Part shown: positions 11,896 to 22,061 of the stretch, piece after piece
How the letters are laid out: each line of letters opens with the position of its first letter
Numbering within the stretch: position 1 is the first letter of the stretch
Assembly: GCA_017858735.1 (NCBI GenBank)
Contig: JAFMBH010000029.1
Span: 1-40,506 of the forward strand
Source of the DNA: Bacteroidota bacterium
GTDB taxonomy: Bacteria; Bacteroidota; Bacteroidia; Chitinophagales; Saprospiraceae
Direction: 5' to 3'
Length of the DNA stretch: 40,506 bases
Notes under the pieces: model-generated
What the model was told of the DNA's origin: nothing
The model's input: only the letters and a program-made list of their open reading frames with translations
Database searches by the model: none
Position numbers and translations under genes: made by a program

Positions 11896-14760
11896 TTATT
11901 TTTGCAGCATCCAAATTTTGCCCGCACTTTTATGTCCCGAATCGGTAACAATATTATAAAAATAAAGGCCACTATGAGAAAGTCTGTCTCCGGAAATAAG
12001 CCAGTTTCCCCTTCCCGATGCCATTAATCTTCTTTCTTGCAAAACTACTTTTCCCGTTAAATCAAATACATTTAATACTCCAAAGGTAGATGCATCAAGC
12101 GTGTAGGGAATATTAGTTTCCTCTACAAATGGATTAGGATAAGGTGAATAGGTAGTAAAATCATTAATTTGATTTGGCAAAATAGTCATATTTATCTTTC
12201 CTGACGTCGCATCAGGCTGATAAATTTCCGGGGAAAGACCATCTGTTGCAAAGGATACCGCTTCACTAAAATAGCCCTGTTTTTTTGCTTTTAATTTCAG
12301 GTTAAATAACAACTGATTTTTTTCAAAAAAGGGAATATTGGTTCCAGAATAATTCCAGGAAACGTGAACTACATTTCTTTCTTTATCCCAATTAAGATTT
12401 GCCTCAAAAAAATCAGGTAAATTTGAACGTTGAATATCTTCCAGTTCAACCAAATCAGCATTTATTGCTAACGAAAATTGAAAACCACCCCAACGTCCTC
12501 CTTCTGAAAATTGAATGGGATAATTTACCTGTTGACCAGCAATAAAATCATTTTCACCGATAACAATAGAAGCCGCAACAGACGCTGCAGGAACTTCATT
12601 GTACCAATCACCATCGACATCCCCCTTTTTAACCAGGTAAAAATCTTGACGAGTACCATAAGGATTACTCTCTAAAAACTTTACCTTATTTGGAAAAGCC
12701 CCCATGTCAGAGGCCAGTGAAGAGACGTATTGCCAGCTATTTTCTTCTACGAAATTTGAGGAATAACCAAGGATTAATTTTCGCAACATAATAATATCCA
12801 AGGAAGAAACTCCACCAGAATTATCAACATCTGCGGCAACCAATGAAGGAATAGATTCAATTCTATTATTACCGAGGATATGATTTTGGATCAAAAGAAT
12901 ATCCTTAGTGGAAATGCCAGCTAATGGATTGGCTACATCGGTGGCGAGAACAAATTCGTAAGTTTTACAAGCCGATAAATTTTTTACTGAGAATTCCCCT
13001 AACGCATTAGTCGAATGAATCACCTGATTTGAAAAATACACGCCCATATTAGAAATAGGCACTTCGTTCACATTTTTGAAACTAAAAGAAGCTTCCATCT
13101 CCATTTTTTCACAAACCTCAGAATAGTTCACCTGATTAAAAATCAGCGACTGCATTTTTTTAATGGCTGTATTAGCTAATACCAAATGGCTAAACTTCAC
13201 TTCACGAATTAAATTTTTATCATCGACACTTAAGACGGGATCCACCTCGTAATAGAATCTATCGCCATCTCTTAGATTTGTAAAGGTAACGATTAAAAAA
13301 TGCTTCATCGTTTCTCCAAAAATAGTACCCTCTGACTTTCTTTCCGAGAGCAGGGCCACCCATAAATCGATAGCTTCAATATCTCTGAAAAGAGATTCCA
13401 GTTTTCTGGTCAGGGTTACATTATCGGGATTAATATCGGCAATAGATTTATATGCCGGCAATTGTAGCGCTTTTCTCAACTCATTTATGGAAGGCAGACC
13501 CCTTTCCCGTCCTCTTTGAATATTAATAGCAGCCAGATCGAAACCTCCCTGTCCTGGTTTACCGAACAAAAAATTACGAATATCGTCCACTATTTTTGAA
13601 TCAAAACGCTGTTGAACCTGTGAACCCATGCCTTGAAGAAAAGGCTCAATTCCGCCACTTTCTTTAATCGCTGATACTCTAAAGAATACATCCCTCAATT
13701 TGAGGTCAGGCACACCTTGAAAAGGAGTGCCATCTGTATTCAATCTTCTTATTTTACTACTCAACAGAGTGTGACCCAATCGAAAACCGGCTCCTGTAAA
13801 CTCGTTACTTACTGTTGGGTTAATATTATTTTTGTAACCTGAATACGCAGGCAAATGAATACCTACCGACGACAACCATTCATTAAAAAGAATTTGCTGA
13901 ATAAAGCCCCCTACTATTTTCCTGGCATATTGATAAATTTCTTCATCGGACCAGGTTGGATTTTTTAATTTGATTAAATCACACTGTCTGTTATGTTCCC
14001 GAACAAAAAGGGTATGAACGGAGGTTAGCAGAGGATTTTCATTGGCACGGACATCGCCTGCAACGAACAATTTAGACTCTTCCCTGGTATCATTTCCCAT
14101 CTGTGGTGCCAGAAGATCAACAGGAGAATCTAATTCTCCGCTTAATGTATTGTAAGGCATTAAATTACCTTCGGACACCTTAAGTTTTCCATTTTTAAAT
14201 GACCTTAACCAATTTGCCCTACTTATATCTGAGCCATAAACAGCCGAACCGTCAATAAAGGAAGTAACCATATTGACATGTTGCCTGGGATTAGATACGG
14301 AATTGCCAGAATTTTTATCAAAAAGGTTGCGTTTCATTTGAATAACCGCATCACCCTCATCATTTGGATCAAACCAAATATCTCCTGGTGGCACGGAGAT
14401 ATCAAATCTTTCTGAATTATTTGGTGTTAATCCAAATTCATGATCTATAAACTGTCCAAAAACCCAACAAAAATCACTTAAATTTGATGGATCTTTTATA
14501 TCAACTTCATCTTGAGCAAAAATTTCATTACTAATAACCCTGCCACTGATTCTCCCTGTGAAAGGTTGAAAAATACCATCCTGATAGGCAGCCTTTCCGA
14601 GTCTGACCAGATTTGTACCTGTTGCGCCCCAGGAAGGATTCGAGAGGTTATTAAAAGTACCGTCAATAGTTCTACATTTGTTATCTAAGGACGCCTGTGA
14701 AAACCCCAGCTCAAATAACAAACCATTCACTAAAATTAATAGTAGTAATTTTGGGTACAT
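11896..14760 (-). CDS. Animal-type haem peroxidase with dockerin, cohesin and T9SS CTD (peroxidockerin)
   Basis: The ATG at 14760 is preferred because it places a signal peptide (MYPKLLLLILVNGLLFELGF) at the N-terminus; an in-frame start at 14823 would put 21 residues before it. The 954-residue product carries an animal haem peroxidase domain (about 25-560): distal 'GQFIDHEF' with His107, 'SFIDGSAVYGS', catalytic 'REHNR' near 254, proximal 'RLGHTLL' with His330, and 'NIQRGRERGLPS'. A short CNA-B-like domain follows, then a dockerin ('ISTKDILLIQNHILG', 'DVDNSGGVSSLDIIMLRKLI', about 605-665), 'KKGDVDGDW', a cohesin-like domain (about 724-857) and a type A CTD ('PYPNPFVEETNIPY', about 870-954). 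Bacterial peroxidases with dockerins are known as peroxidockerins in the peroxidase-cyclooxygenase superfamily. It probably oxidises halides or phenolics with H2O2 at the cell surface. Substrate is unknown. Confidence 0.9.
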   Translation of the reverse strand: MYPKLLLLILVNGLLFELGFSQASLDNKCRTIDGTFNNLSNPSWGATGTNLVRLGKAAYQDGIFQPFTGRISGRVISNEIFAQDEVDIKDPSNLSDFCWVFGQFIDHEFGLTPNNSERFDISVPPGDIWFDPNDEGDAVIQMKRNLFDKNSGNSVSNPRQHVNMVTSFIDGSAVYGSDISRANWLRSFKNGKLKVSEGNLMPYNTLSGELDSPVDLLAPQMGNDTREESKLFVAGDVRANENPLLTSVHTLFVREHNRQCDLIKLKNPTWSDEEIYQYARKIVGGFIQQILFNEWLSSVGIHLPAYSGYKNNINPTVSNEFTGAGFRLGHTLLSSKIRRLNTDGTPFQGVPDLKLRDVFFRVSAIKESGGIEPFLQGMGSQVQQRFDSKIVDDIRNFLFGKPGQGGFDLAAINIQRGRERGLPSINELRKALQLPAYKSIADINPDNVTLTRKLESLFRDIEAIDLWVALLSERKSEGTIFGETMKHFLIVTFTNLRDGDRFYYEVDPVLSVDDKNLIREVKFSHLVLANTAIKKMQSLIFNQVNYSEVCEKMEMEASFSFKNVNEVPISNMGVYFSNQVIHSTNALGEFSVKNLSACKTYEFVLATDVANPLAGISTKDILLIQNHILGNNRIESIPSLVAADVDNSGGVSSLDIIMLRKLILGYSSNFVEENSWQYVSSLASDMGAFPNKVKFLESNPYGTRQDFYLVKKGDVDGDWYNEVPAASVAASIVIGENDFIAGQQVNYPIQFSEGGRWGGFQFSLAINADLVELEDIQRSNLPDFFEANLNWDKERNVVHVSWNYSGTNIPFFEKNQLLFNLKLKAKKQGYFSEAVSFATDGLSPEIYQPDATSGKINMTILPNQINDFTTYSPYPNPFVEETNIPYTLDASTFGVLNVFDLTGKVVLQERRLMASGRGNWLISGDRLSHSGLYFYNIVTDSGHKSAGKIWMLQK

Positions 14761-14799
14761 GGTTATATAGATTAACCGATATTGAAAATAATAAGCGAA

Positions 14800-14807
14800 C
14801 AAAAATA
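14800..14807 (-). promoter_or_regulatory. Candidate -7 element (TATTTTTG) for the peroxidase gene
   Basis: The minus strand reads TATTTTTG, fitting TAnnTTTG, 40 nt upstream of the preferred 14760 start. It falls inside the extra codons implied by the 14823 start, which favours the shorter protein. No well-spaced -33 TTTG was found. Confidence 0.3.
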
Positions 14808-14923
14808 CTTTTTTTTTCGACAAAATGTTTGAAAAACAAGTTAAAATAACGGGGAGACCTATTGAAATATAAAGTTTTCAACCAGCAAGCTCCACGACAA
14901 AAAGTTTGAAAATAAAAATAGGT

Positions 14924-17900
14924 ATGCCTAAATGGTATTTTTTAATATGTTTATTCCTTTCATTCAATGTTATGTCACAAAACATATCAGATTGGGGAAA
15001 CATGCATGAAAAAAAAATCATTTTCCAGGGGGACGACATATTATTGGACAGTTTACCAATTTTTTCATCCTCAGTTAGTATTTTTCAAATCAACCCACTT
15101 ATACCAGTACCTGACAGCTTGTATTTTATGGTTTCCGGCATTTTAAAATGGCGAAACAGTCAATTATTTAAAAAGGGTACTCCCCTGCTTATCCGATACA
15201 GAACTTTTCCTAAGGAATGGATCAACACCAAATCCTCTGATTTCCTGCTTATTCCCGATACCCTTGAAACCTTTTTTTTGATGGGAAAAGCTGAGTTCGA
15301 GTCTTTTTCTATGGCCGACGAATTTCGACGGATTGACTACAGCGGTGGCTTTATGAGAGGAATATCTATTGGTAACAGGCAAGATCTTGTGCTTAATTCC
15401 CAATTAAATCTTCAACTTACGGGTGAAATTGCGCCTGGTTTCACCATCAGAGCTGCTATAACAGATGAAAATTTGCCTATTCAAGCCTTTGGAAATACCC
15501 TGCAATTACAAGAATTTGATAAAGTATTTATTGCCCTCGAAAAAGATCAATTTCATTTTACCGCAGGGGATTTCGAAATTCAAAGAGATCAAAGCCATTT
15601 CAATAATTTTTATAAGAAAGTGCAAGGTCTGAAATTACATTTTTTTGACAAGGAAAATAAATGGGAGACGACAGGTAGTGCCTCCTTTTCAAGAGGACAA
15701 TTTCAACGGATTACCTTAGATGTGTCGGAGGGAAACCAAGGTCCATACAGAATTTCAACGCCAGCCACAGGAGCCATCACCGTTATCCTGGCAGGTACTG
15801 AAAAAGTCTTTATCAATGGAAAAAAAGCAATCAGGGGTACTTCCGGAGATTATATCATTGACTATAACCGGGGTGAAATCATTTTTACCCCCAACCAACT
15901 GATGTTAAGAGAAACCAGGGTGGTAGTAGAGTTTGAATATGCAAATACCGAGCAAAACAGATCTATCCTGGCTTTCAACAGCCAATATCAGCATAAAAAT
16001 GGCACCTTTTTTATAAACGGACTCACGCAACAAGATAGTAAAACTAGCCATAGGTACAGAGATTTAAAGGAGGATGATGTAAATGCTTTAGCAAATTCCA
16101 CCTCGGCGTTAGAAAAGCTTTATCTTCCTGGTTGGGAATCGTCCGCTGATAACGATCCTACCCGAACCTATTATACCCGGCGAGACACGCTTTTGCCCTG
16201 CGGTAAAATAGACACTTTTTTTATATATGTTAATCAATCTTTATCAGATAAATATACTGTAAAATTTGGCGTCCCCTCTTCAGGAAAGGGAAATTACAGA
16301 CTGTCTACTCAGCTCATTGGTAACGATAGAATCTACGAATATGTACCTCCTGATCCAATTACCTGTGAGCCTCAGGGTCAATATGAGCCCTTCATCCCTA
16401 TTTTATTTCCTTTGGCAAATAGCATCTTAACCATAGGACAGGAAAGTAAAATATTCCAAAAAATGAGTTGGCGAACTGAAATGGGGCTTTCCCTTCAAGA
16501 TAATAATCGCTTTTCATCTTATAAAAATACAATGAACACAGGCCTGGCGAGCTGGAATGAATGGAAATGGCAATCTCCTCTAGGCGCTTCTGAAAATCTA
16601 ATAGATATAACCCTAAGTCATGAGTTTGTGAGTAAAAAATACTCCGCCTTAGAACCCATTCGCCAACCTGATTTTTTAAGAGACTGGGGCCTCACAAACC
16701 AGTTAGGAAAAGCTGAGCTCCCTGAAAATAATGAAAATACCCTCCGATTAAAGATAAATTATAACAGTCAGCAAGGCATCAAATTAGACTACCAGATAGA
16801 ACATTATCTCAGACAGGGACTTTTTAATGGTTTACGACAAAATGCGGCCGCCACCTGGGCCAATAAAAATTCCTCTTTTACTGGCGCTTTTAATCAGGTA
16901 ACAGCAAATTATTCTGGTGAAAAAACCTCTTTCTCCAGACCCAATATTCAATTTATACATACCTTGCCAGGCAAAAATAATTGGCAATTTAGTGGTCAAA
17001 TGGAAGGTGAGAGAAAAGTACAACAGAACCCGGCAACTTCCCTGATTCACTCCAGTAGCTTTGCTTTTCATCAGGTACAATTTTCCGTAAAATCGCCTGA
17101 AAAAAAGGTAAATACCTTCGCACTACGACTCCAGGACAGAACAGATTTTTTACCTGTTAAAGAAAATCTTCAGATGAGTTACAAAGCGCGATTTGTCAAG
17201 TTGGAAGGAACGCATACTTTTAGTAATCATTTTAAAATGAAACAAATATGGCAATACAGACATTTGTCCTTTATGGACAGATTAACAAATGATATTTCGT
17301 CAAAAGGCGTTTTACTTGGACAAGTGCAGGGAGATGGCTCGTTTTTAAAAGGTTTAATTCGGGGGAATACGGTGTATGAGAGAGGAAGTGGTCAGGAACC
17401 AAGACTGGAATATACTTATATAAAAGTTGCTCCGGGAGAGGGCACGCATATTTGGCTGGACTCGTTGTTTAACCAGGATGGCATTTTACAACAACAAGAA
17501 ATGATGATTGCCCCCTTTCAAGACCAGGCAGATTTCATCAGAGTGAATACCCTAAGTAATCAGTATTTACCGACCAGGTTTCTGCATTTCACCCAGTCCG
17601 TTACCGTTGACCCCGGCAGATATAAAGGCAAATTATTTAAAAAATATGCCCGTTGGCAATGGAACTCAACCTGGCGAATGGATAAAAAAACCACGGCTGA
17701 CCAGGGATTAATATCCTTTAATCCTTTTTCCGTCAGCATAGATGACCCAAATGTTGTATCTCTAATTTACCAGCAAAGGAATGTTTTGATTGTAAACAAG
17801 GGTCATAAATTATGGGATATACAGCTTGGTAATAATCAACAGCTTCAAAAATGGCTACAGACTATCGGCTCAGAAATGCGGGTACAACAAGAGACCTTTT

Positions 17901-18412
17901 TAAAATTACGTTGGAATATATCGAACAAATGGTTGCTCCGAACGGAGCTGGGTAAAGGCGGCAATGCACAGAAAGCAGAAAGATTCCCAGAAAAGAATTT
18001 TGATATGAACACTCAAAAAGGTAGTTTATCGCTTCAGTTTTTACCGTCCAACTCCTTTCGTTCCCTGTTAACATTCACAAACGACCAGAGTACGCCGCGG
18101 GAATGGAGCGAAAACACCGGAACCCTGAATAAAAGGGAAGTAAGTTTTTCTACGACCTGGAATGCAAAGGCAGGTCAATCTGTCCAGGGACAAATGTCAA
18201 ATATTTTTATTCAGTACAGTGGCTTGAAAAACAGTCCAGCGTCTTTTGCGCTCTTACAGGGTTTGCAAACAGGAAATAATTGGCAGTGGACCCTTCAATT
18301 TGAAAAAATAATAGGAAGAAATATTCGTCTTTTATTCAAATATCAAGGACGAAAATCAGCCACCGGACCTATTTTTCATATAGGTAATCTTCAGCTTGGC
18401 GCTACTTTTTAA
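14924..18412 (+). CDS. Large outer-membrane beta-barrel-like protein with SprA-like motif
   Basis: The frame opens with TTG at 14906, but the ATG at 14924 directly starts a good signal peptide (MPKWYFLICLFLSFNVMSQ), giving 1162 residues. The sequence is rich in alternating polar/aromatic strands and ends in Phe ('IGNLQLGATF'), as expected of an outer-membrane barrel. Residues about 165-215 contain 'LNLQLTGEIAPGFTIRAAIT' and 'FTAGDFEI'. Near 300-340 lies 'GDYIIDYNRGEIIFTPNQLM' followed by 'RVVVEFEYA'; the same type of 'DY.RGEI.FT' motif recurs in SprA-like and other large Bacteroidota barrels. No plug domain or TonB box is evident. It is divergent from the peroxidase gene and heads a plus-strand run of four genes. 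Function is not known; a surface assembly or export role is a guess. Confidence 0.75.
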   Translation: MPKWYFLICLFLSFNVMSQNISDWGNMHEKKIIFQGDDILLDSLPIFSSSVSIFQINPLIPVPDSLYFMVSGILKWRNSQLFKKGTPLLIRYRTFPKEWINTKSSDFLLIPDTLETFFLMGKAEFESFSMADEFRRIDYSGGFMRGISIGNRQDLVLNSQLNLQLTGEIAPGFTIRAAITDENLPIQAFGNTLQLQEFDKVFIALEKDQFHFTAGDFEIQRDQSHFNNFYKKVQGLKLHFFDKENKWETTGSASFSRGQFQRITLDVSEGNQGPYRISTPATGAITVILAGTEKVFINGKKAIRGTSGDYIIDYNRGEIIFTPNQLMLRETRVVVEFEYANTEQNRSILAFNSQYQHKNGTFFINGLTQQDSKTSHRYRDLKEDDVNALANSTSALEKLYLPGWESSADNDPTRTYYTRRDTLLPCGKIDTFFIYVNQSLSDKYTVKFGVPSSGKGNYRLSTQLIGNDRIYEYVPPDPITCEPQGQYEPFIPILFPLANSILTIGQESKIFQKMSWRTEMGLSLQDNNRFSSYKNTMNTGLASWNEWKWQSPLGASENLIDITLSHEFVSKKYSALEPIRQPDFLRDWGLTNQLGKAELPENNENTLRLKINYNSQQGIKLDYQIEHYLRQGLFNGLRQNAAATWANKNSSFTGAFNQVTANYSGEKTSFSRPNIQFIHTLPGKNNWQFSGQMEGERKVQQNPATSLIHSSSFAFHQVQFSVKSPEKKVNTFALRLQDRTDFLPVKENLQMSYKARFVKLEGTHTFSNHFKMKQIWQYRHLSFMDRLTNDISSKGVLLGQVQGDGSFLKGLIRGNTVYERGSGQEPRLEYTYIKVAPGEGTHIWLDSLFNQDGILQQQEMMIAPFQDQADFIRVNTLSNQYLPTRFLHFTQSVTVDPGRYKGKLFKKYARWQWNSTWRMDKKTTADQGLISFNPFSVSIDDPNVVSLIYQQRNVLIVNKGHKLWDIQLGNNQQLQKWLQTIGSEMRVQQETFLKLRWNISNKWLLRTELGKGGNAQKAERFPEKNFDMNTQKGSLSLQFLPSNSFRSLLTFTNDQSTPREWSENTGTLNKREVSFSTTWNAKAGQSVQGQMSNIFIQYSGLKNSPASFALLQGLQTGNNWQWTLQFEKIIGRNIRLLFKYQGRKSATGPIFHIGNLQLGATF

Positions 18413-18455
18413 AATCTTATGAATAAGGTTCTTATTTTTGTATTATTATACCCTA

Positions 18456-21400
18456 ATGAAAAAAATATCTATGTTCTATTCACGCGCTCCCCTTTTCGTT
18501 TTGTTTTTATTTTTTTTCAGTTTTACCTCGGCTCAATCCTATTGGAAAAGTCAATGGGTTACCTTGCAGGTCAATGTTAAAACATTAAAAACAGATAAGG
18601 GAAGACGTTGGAGCGTGGACATAGATCTATTTAAAAAAGCCTTATCCCCAAAAGAAAAAACAACTATTTTGCTACCCCATCCCAATGGGGAATTAATTTC
18701 CTTTGACCTAAAAGAAGAAAAGGTAATGGCAAAGGAGCTTGCTGATAAATATCCTAATATTAGAGCGTTCTCGGGACACGCATCCTCAAATAAACAGGGA
18801 TCCATACGTTTGGAATTGAATTCCCAACAAATATTCGCCGTTGTTAAAAAAGACGGAGAAGAATGGTATGTCGAACCTGACCCCAATAACGATTCATTTA
18901 TAATAAGTTATGATGCTCAAAACAGGATAATACCCGAAGCCTCCTCGGTACAATGTGAGACAAAAGAAAAGAGCATTGAGGACGTCATAAGAGCGCAGGA
19001 AAATGCCCTTTCATTTGGTAGTAGTTTAAGAAATGCCAAAGTAACATTAAAAAAATATCGATTTGCTCTTTCATGTACGGCTGAATACGCCAAATCCAAA
19101 GGGGGTACCATCGAATCGGTATTGACCAGTTTTGTCACGTCGGTGAACCGTATGAATCAAATTTTATTGCGGGAAGCAGCGGTACAACTGGAGTTGATTG
19201 CAAAAAATGATTCCTTAATATTTTTTGATGCCGAAAAGGATCCGTTTCCAGAACCCAGCAATCTTCCCCAGCTGTTAAATCAGAATGGCGCGGTTATAAA
19301 CAGCATGGTTGGGGCAAATAGTTACGATATTGGCCATATATTCACTTCGGGATGCAGTGGTGGCGTGGTGGGTATTGCCACATTGGGGAATGTATGTAGC
19401 AGTGGCAAGGCCCGTGGCGTTACCTGTCATTATTCATCCAATTTACTGAGCATCACACTTAACGTATTTGCCCATGAATTGGGGCATCAATTTTCCTGCG
19501 CTCACTCATTTAACAGTTGCGCTGGAAATCAGGATAATGTGGCTCCGGCAGACGGTTTTGAACCAGGAGGAGGTTCTACCATCATGTCTTATGCAAGTGC
19601 TTGTGGTGCTGATAATTATCAATTCAGCGTAGATGACTATTTTCATGGAGGAAGTTTGGACGACTTCATTCCCTTTGTCCAAACGGGTTCCGGTGCTGGT
19701 TGCGGTATAAATATACCAACCCCGAATGATGTACCCGAGTTAACTTTAGCTTATAAGAATGGGTTTTCGATTCCTATTTCCACACCCTTCAAACTGGAGG
19801 CGATGGCAAAGGATGCCGATAATGATAAATTGACTTATAATTGGGAACAGATGGATTCCGGGCCTACGACCCCCCTGGGAGAGCCCAAAAATAATTCACC
19901 CCTTTTCCGCTCATTCCCCGCCAGGGAAGAGTCCTTTCGTGTTTTCCCTCAAATGCCAGGTTTACTTGCAGGAAGCGCATCCAGAGTGGAAATTTTACCA
20001 AATTATGCCAGAAACTTATCTTTTCGTTGTACCGTAAGGGATAATAACCCTCAAGGTGGTGCTGTCATCTGGAAAGATGTACAATTTAAAGTGACCGATC
20101 AGGCTGGTCCATTTATAGTAAATTCGCCTGACTCAAAAGCAGTGGCAGGGGGAACCCTCAACGTTTCGTGGCAAGTTGCCGGAACCAATAAATTACCTGT
20201 TAATTGTCAGTTCGTACATATAAAATTATCGGTAGATAAGGGATTAACCTTCCCATTTACATTGGCTTTGAATACACCAAATGACGGGAATGCCCTCGTT
20301 ACTCTGCCTCAGGTAAGCTCCGGAAATGCCAGACTTTTAATCGAAGCAGCTGATAATATATTTTTCCAGGTTTCGGAAAAAGAATTTGTCATTGAAAATC
20401 CGACCGCTCCTCTTTTTTCCTGGAAATTAGAACCGGCAGGTATTCCCTTGCATTGTTTACCAAATAATGCCGTTTTTAACATCACCACCAATAGTGCCCT
20501 GGGATTTGATTCCACCCTAACCCTCGGTGTTCAAAGTGGTCTTCCTGCTGATGCTACCTTTTCATTCAGCAAAAACCCTGTAAAACCTGGCGATTCTGTT
20601 CAATTGACTCTCTTTTTTAAAGGCATTCGCAGAGATACCTTACCATTGGTGCTTACAGCGAAAACATCTGCCGGAACAGTGTATCTGCAGGAGGCCTTTA
20701 TTCAAACTTTATCGACCGATTTTAATGGCTTGAAAACTACTAAACCATTTAACGGGCAGTCAGGAATTATACTTTCCACCCCTTTTGAGTGGGCCACTTT
20801 ACCGAATGCCGAAACGTATGATTTTCAATTATCAACCTCACCCCGCTTCGGTCAAGACGATTTGGTAAGTAGTTCCCAAGGCTTAAAAACAGGAACATTC
20901 ACTCCCACCGCATTTCTGTCTGACAATCAACTATTTTATTGGAGAGTACGCGCAAATAACGCGTGTATTGCCGGTGATTGGTCCCCGGTTTCAACTTTTC
21001 ATACTGCAGTTACTAAATGTGAAGCGAGCAGAAATACTAATCTTCTTACTATTCCAGGACAGGGAACGCCTACCGTTGAGAGTTCCATCGTTATAAATGA
21101 AGATGGAAACATAAAAGATATTAATATCCCTCTTATAAAAGCAACATTCGAATATGTGAGAAATTTAAGAGTCTCCCTCGTTAGCCCAAAAGGTACTGAG
21201 GTAATCCTTTTCGACCAAAGATGTGCATTGACCAATAAATTCATCCTGGGTTTTGATGATGAATCACCTAAAGATCTAATTTGTCCTCCCGATGATGCTA
21301 TTGTTTTCAAACCCAATCAACCTCTTTCTGCTTTTAAAGGGGAACCTTTAAGAGGCACCTGGATTCTTCGCTTTCGGGTGGTTAAACGGGAAAGTATTAC

Positions 21401-22058
21401 CGCAGGATCCATTGAAAGCTGGAACATTGAATTTTGTTCCACTTCCTCGCCCCAAATGCCAACTTTAGCAAAATCAGATACCTTGTTGGTTAAATCAGGG
21501 GGTAAAAACTTCATCACTCCACTAAATCTGACAGTCAATAGTCCTGGAATTGCCGATACCGCTTTGAAATTTATCATTACCTCATTACCAAAAAACGGGG
21601 CGATCCTAAGAAAAACAGACACCTTAAAAATAGGCCAATTTTTTACGCAAGCTGAAATAAAAGGCAGCTTAATCAATTATGTACATACGAATACAAATAG
21701 TATTCAGGATGTTTTTGGATACATACTTTCAAATGGGGCGGGTGGTTTTATTCCACTAAATTTTTTATATGTTAAAATTGATAATTCGGTCAATACGACA
21801 ACTTTGCCCCCTGCGCTTACCTACACCATTTTTCCAAATCCAAGTGCCGGGATTATTCAGGTGGAATGGGATCTTAAGGTTAAAAATGACGCACTACTCG
21901 AAATCCATGATCTTTCTGGTAAACTTATTTTCAAACAATTATTTCCTTCCATTCAGGAAAAAATACAGCTTGATGGTACCCTTTGGGAAAAAGGAACGTA
22001 TGTATTAACATTACAGGGCAACCAGCAACGTATCTCTACATTGTTTATAATCCATTAA
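18456..22058 (+). CDS. Secreted M12B-type (reprolysin-like) zinc metalloprotease with P domain and T9SS CTD
   Basis: The ATG at 18456 (1200 residues) is preferred to an in-frame TTG at 18438, because the TTG overlaps a TATTTTTG -7-like element at 18433-18440 and the ATG leads into a signal peptide. A propeptide-like region is followed by the zinc site HELGHQFSCAH (His340, Glu341, His344, His350) and a Met-turn 'STIMSYASACG'. The glycine usual in HExxHxxGxxH is Ser here. Later come Ig/FN3-like domains, including 'FEWATLPNAETYDFQLSTS'. A proprotein-convertase P domain follows ('INIPLIKATFEYVRNLRVSL', ending 'GTWILRF'), then a cadherin-like stretch ('NGAILRKTDTLKIGQFFTQA') and a CTD beginning 'YTIFPNPSAGIIQVEW'. 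It should be exported by T9SS and degrade external protein. The stop lies 3 nt before the next gene. Confidence 0.88.
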   Translation: MKKISMFYSRAPLFVLFLFFFSFTSAQSYWKSQWVTLQVNVKTLKTDKGRRWSVDIDLFKKALSPKEKTTILLPHPNGELISFDLKEEKVMAKELADKYPNIRAFSGHASSNKQGSIRLELNSQQIFAVVKKDGEEWYVEPDPNNDSFIISYDAQNRIIPEASSVQCETKEKSIEDVIRAQENALSFGSSLRNAKVTLKKYRFALSCTAEYAKSKGGTIESVLTSFVTSVNRMNQILLREAAVQLELIAKNDSLIFFDAEKDPFPEPSNLPQLLNQNGAVINSMVGANSYDIGHIFTSGCSGGVVGIATLGNVCSSGKARGVTCHYSSNLLSITLNVFAHELGHQFSCAHSFNSCAGNQDNVAPADGFEPGGGSTIMSYASACGADNYQFSVDDYFHGGSLDDFIPFVQTGSGAGCGINIPTPNDVPELTLAYKNGFSIPISTPFKLEAMAKDADNDKLTYNWEQMDSGPTTPLGEPKNNSPLFRSFPAREESFRVFPQMPGLLAGSASRVEILPNYARNLSFRCTVRDNNPQGGAVIWKDVQFKVTDQAGPFIVNSPDSKAVAGGTLNVSWQVAGTNKLPVNCQFVHIKLSVDKGLTFPFTLALNTPNDGNALVTLPQVSSGNARLLIEAADNIFFQVSEKEFVIENPTAPLFSWKLEPAGIPLHCLPNNAVFNITTNSALGFDSTLTLGVQSGLPADATFSFSKNPVKPGDSVQLTLFFKGIRRDTLPLVLTAKTSAGTVYLQEAFIQTLSTDFNGLKTTKPFNGQSGIILSTPFEWATLPNAETYDFQLSTSPRFGQDDLVSSSQGLKTGTFTPTAFLSDNQLFYWRVRANNACIAGDWSPVSTFHTAVTKCEASRNTNLLTIPGQGTPTVESSIVINEDGNIKDINIPLIKATFEYVRNLRVSLVSPKGTEVILFDQRCALTNKFILGFDDESPKDLICPPDDAIVFKPNQPLSAFKGEPLRGTWILRFRVVKRESITAGSIESWNIEFCSTSSPQMPTLAKSDTLLVKSGGKNFITPLNLTVNSPGIADTALKFIITSLPKNGAILRKTDTLKIGQFFTQAEIKGSLINYVHTNTNSIQDVFGYILSNGAGGFIPLNFLYVKIDNSVNTTTLPPALTYTIFPNPSAGIIQVEWDLKVKNDALLEIHDLSGKLIFKQLFPSIQEKIQLDGTLWEKGTYVLTLQGNQQRISTLFIIH

Positions 22059-22061
22059 TTA

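Noticed and set aside
14906-14923. TTG start extending the barrel protein by six residues
   Set aside because: The ATG at 14924 directly precedes a clean signal peptide and is the commoner start codon.
18551-21676. Several minus-strand ORFs of 68-119 codons
   Set aside because: All are antisense to the metalloprotease gene with its intact zinc site, P domain and CTD.
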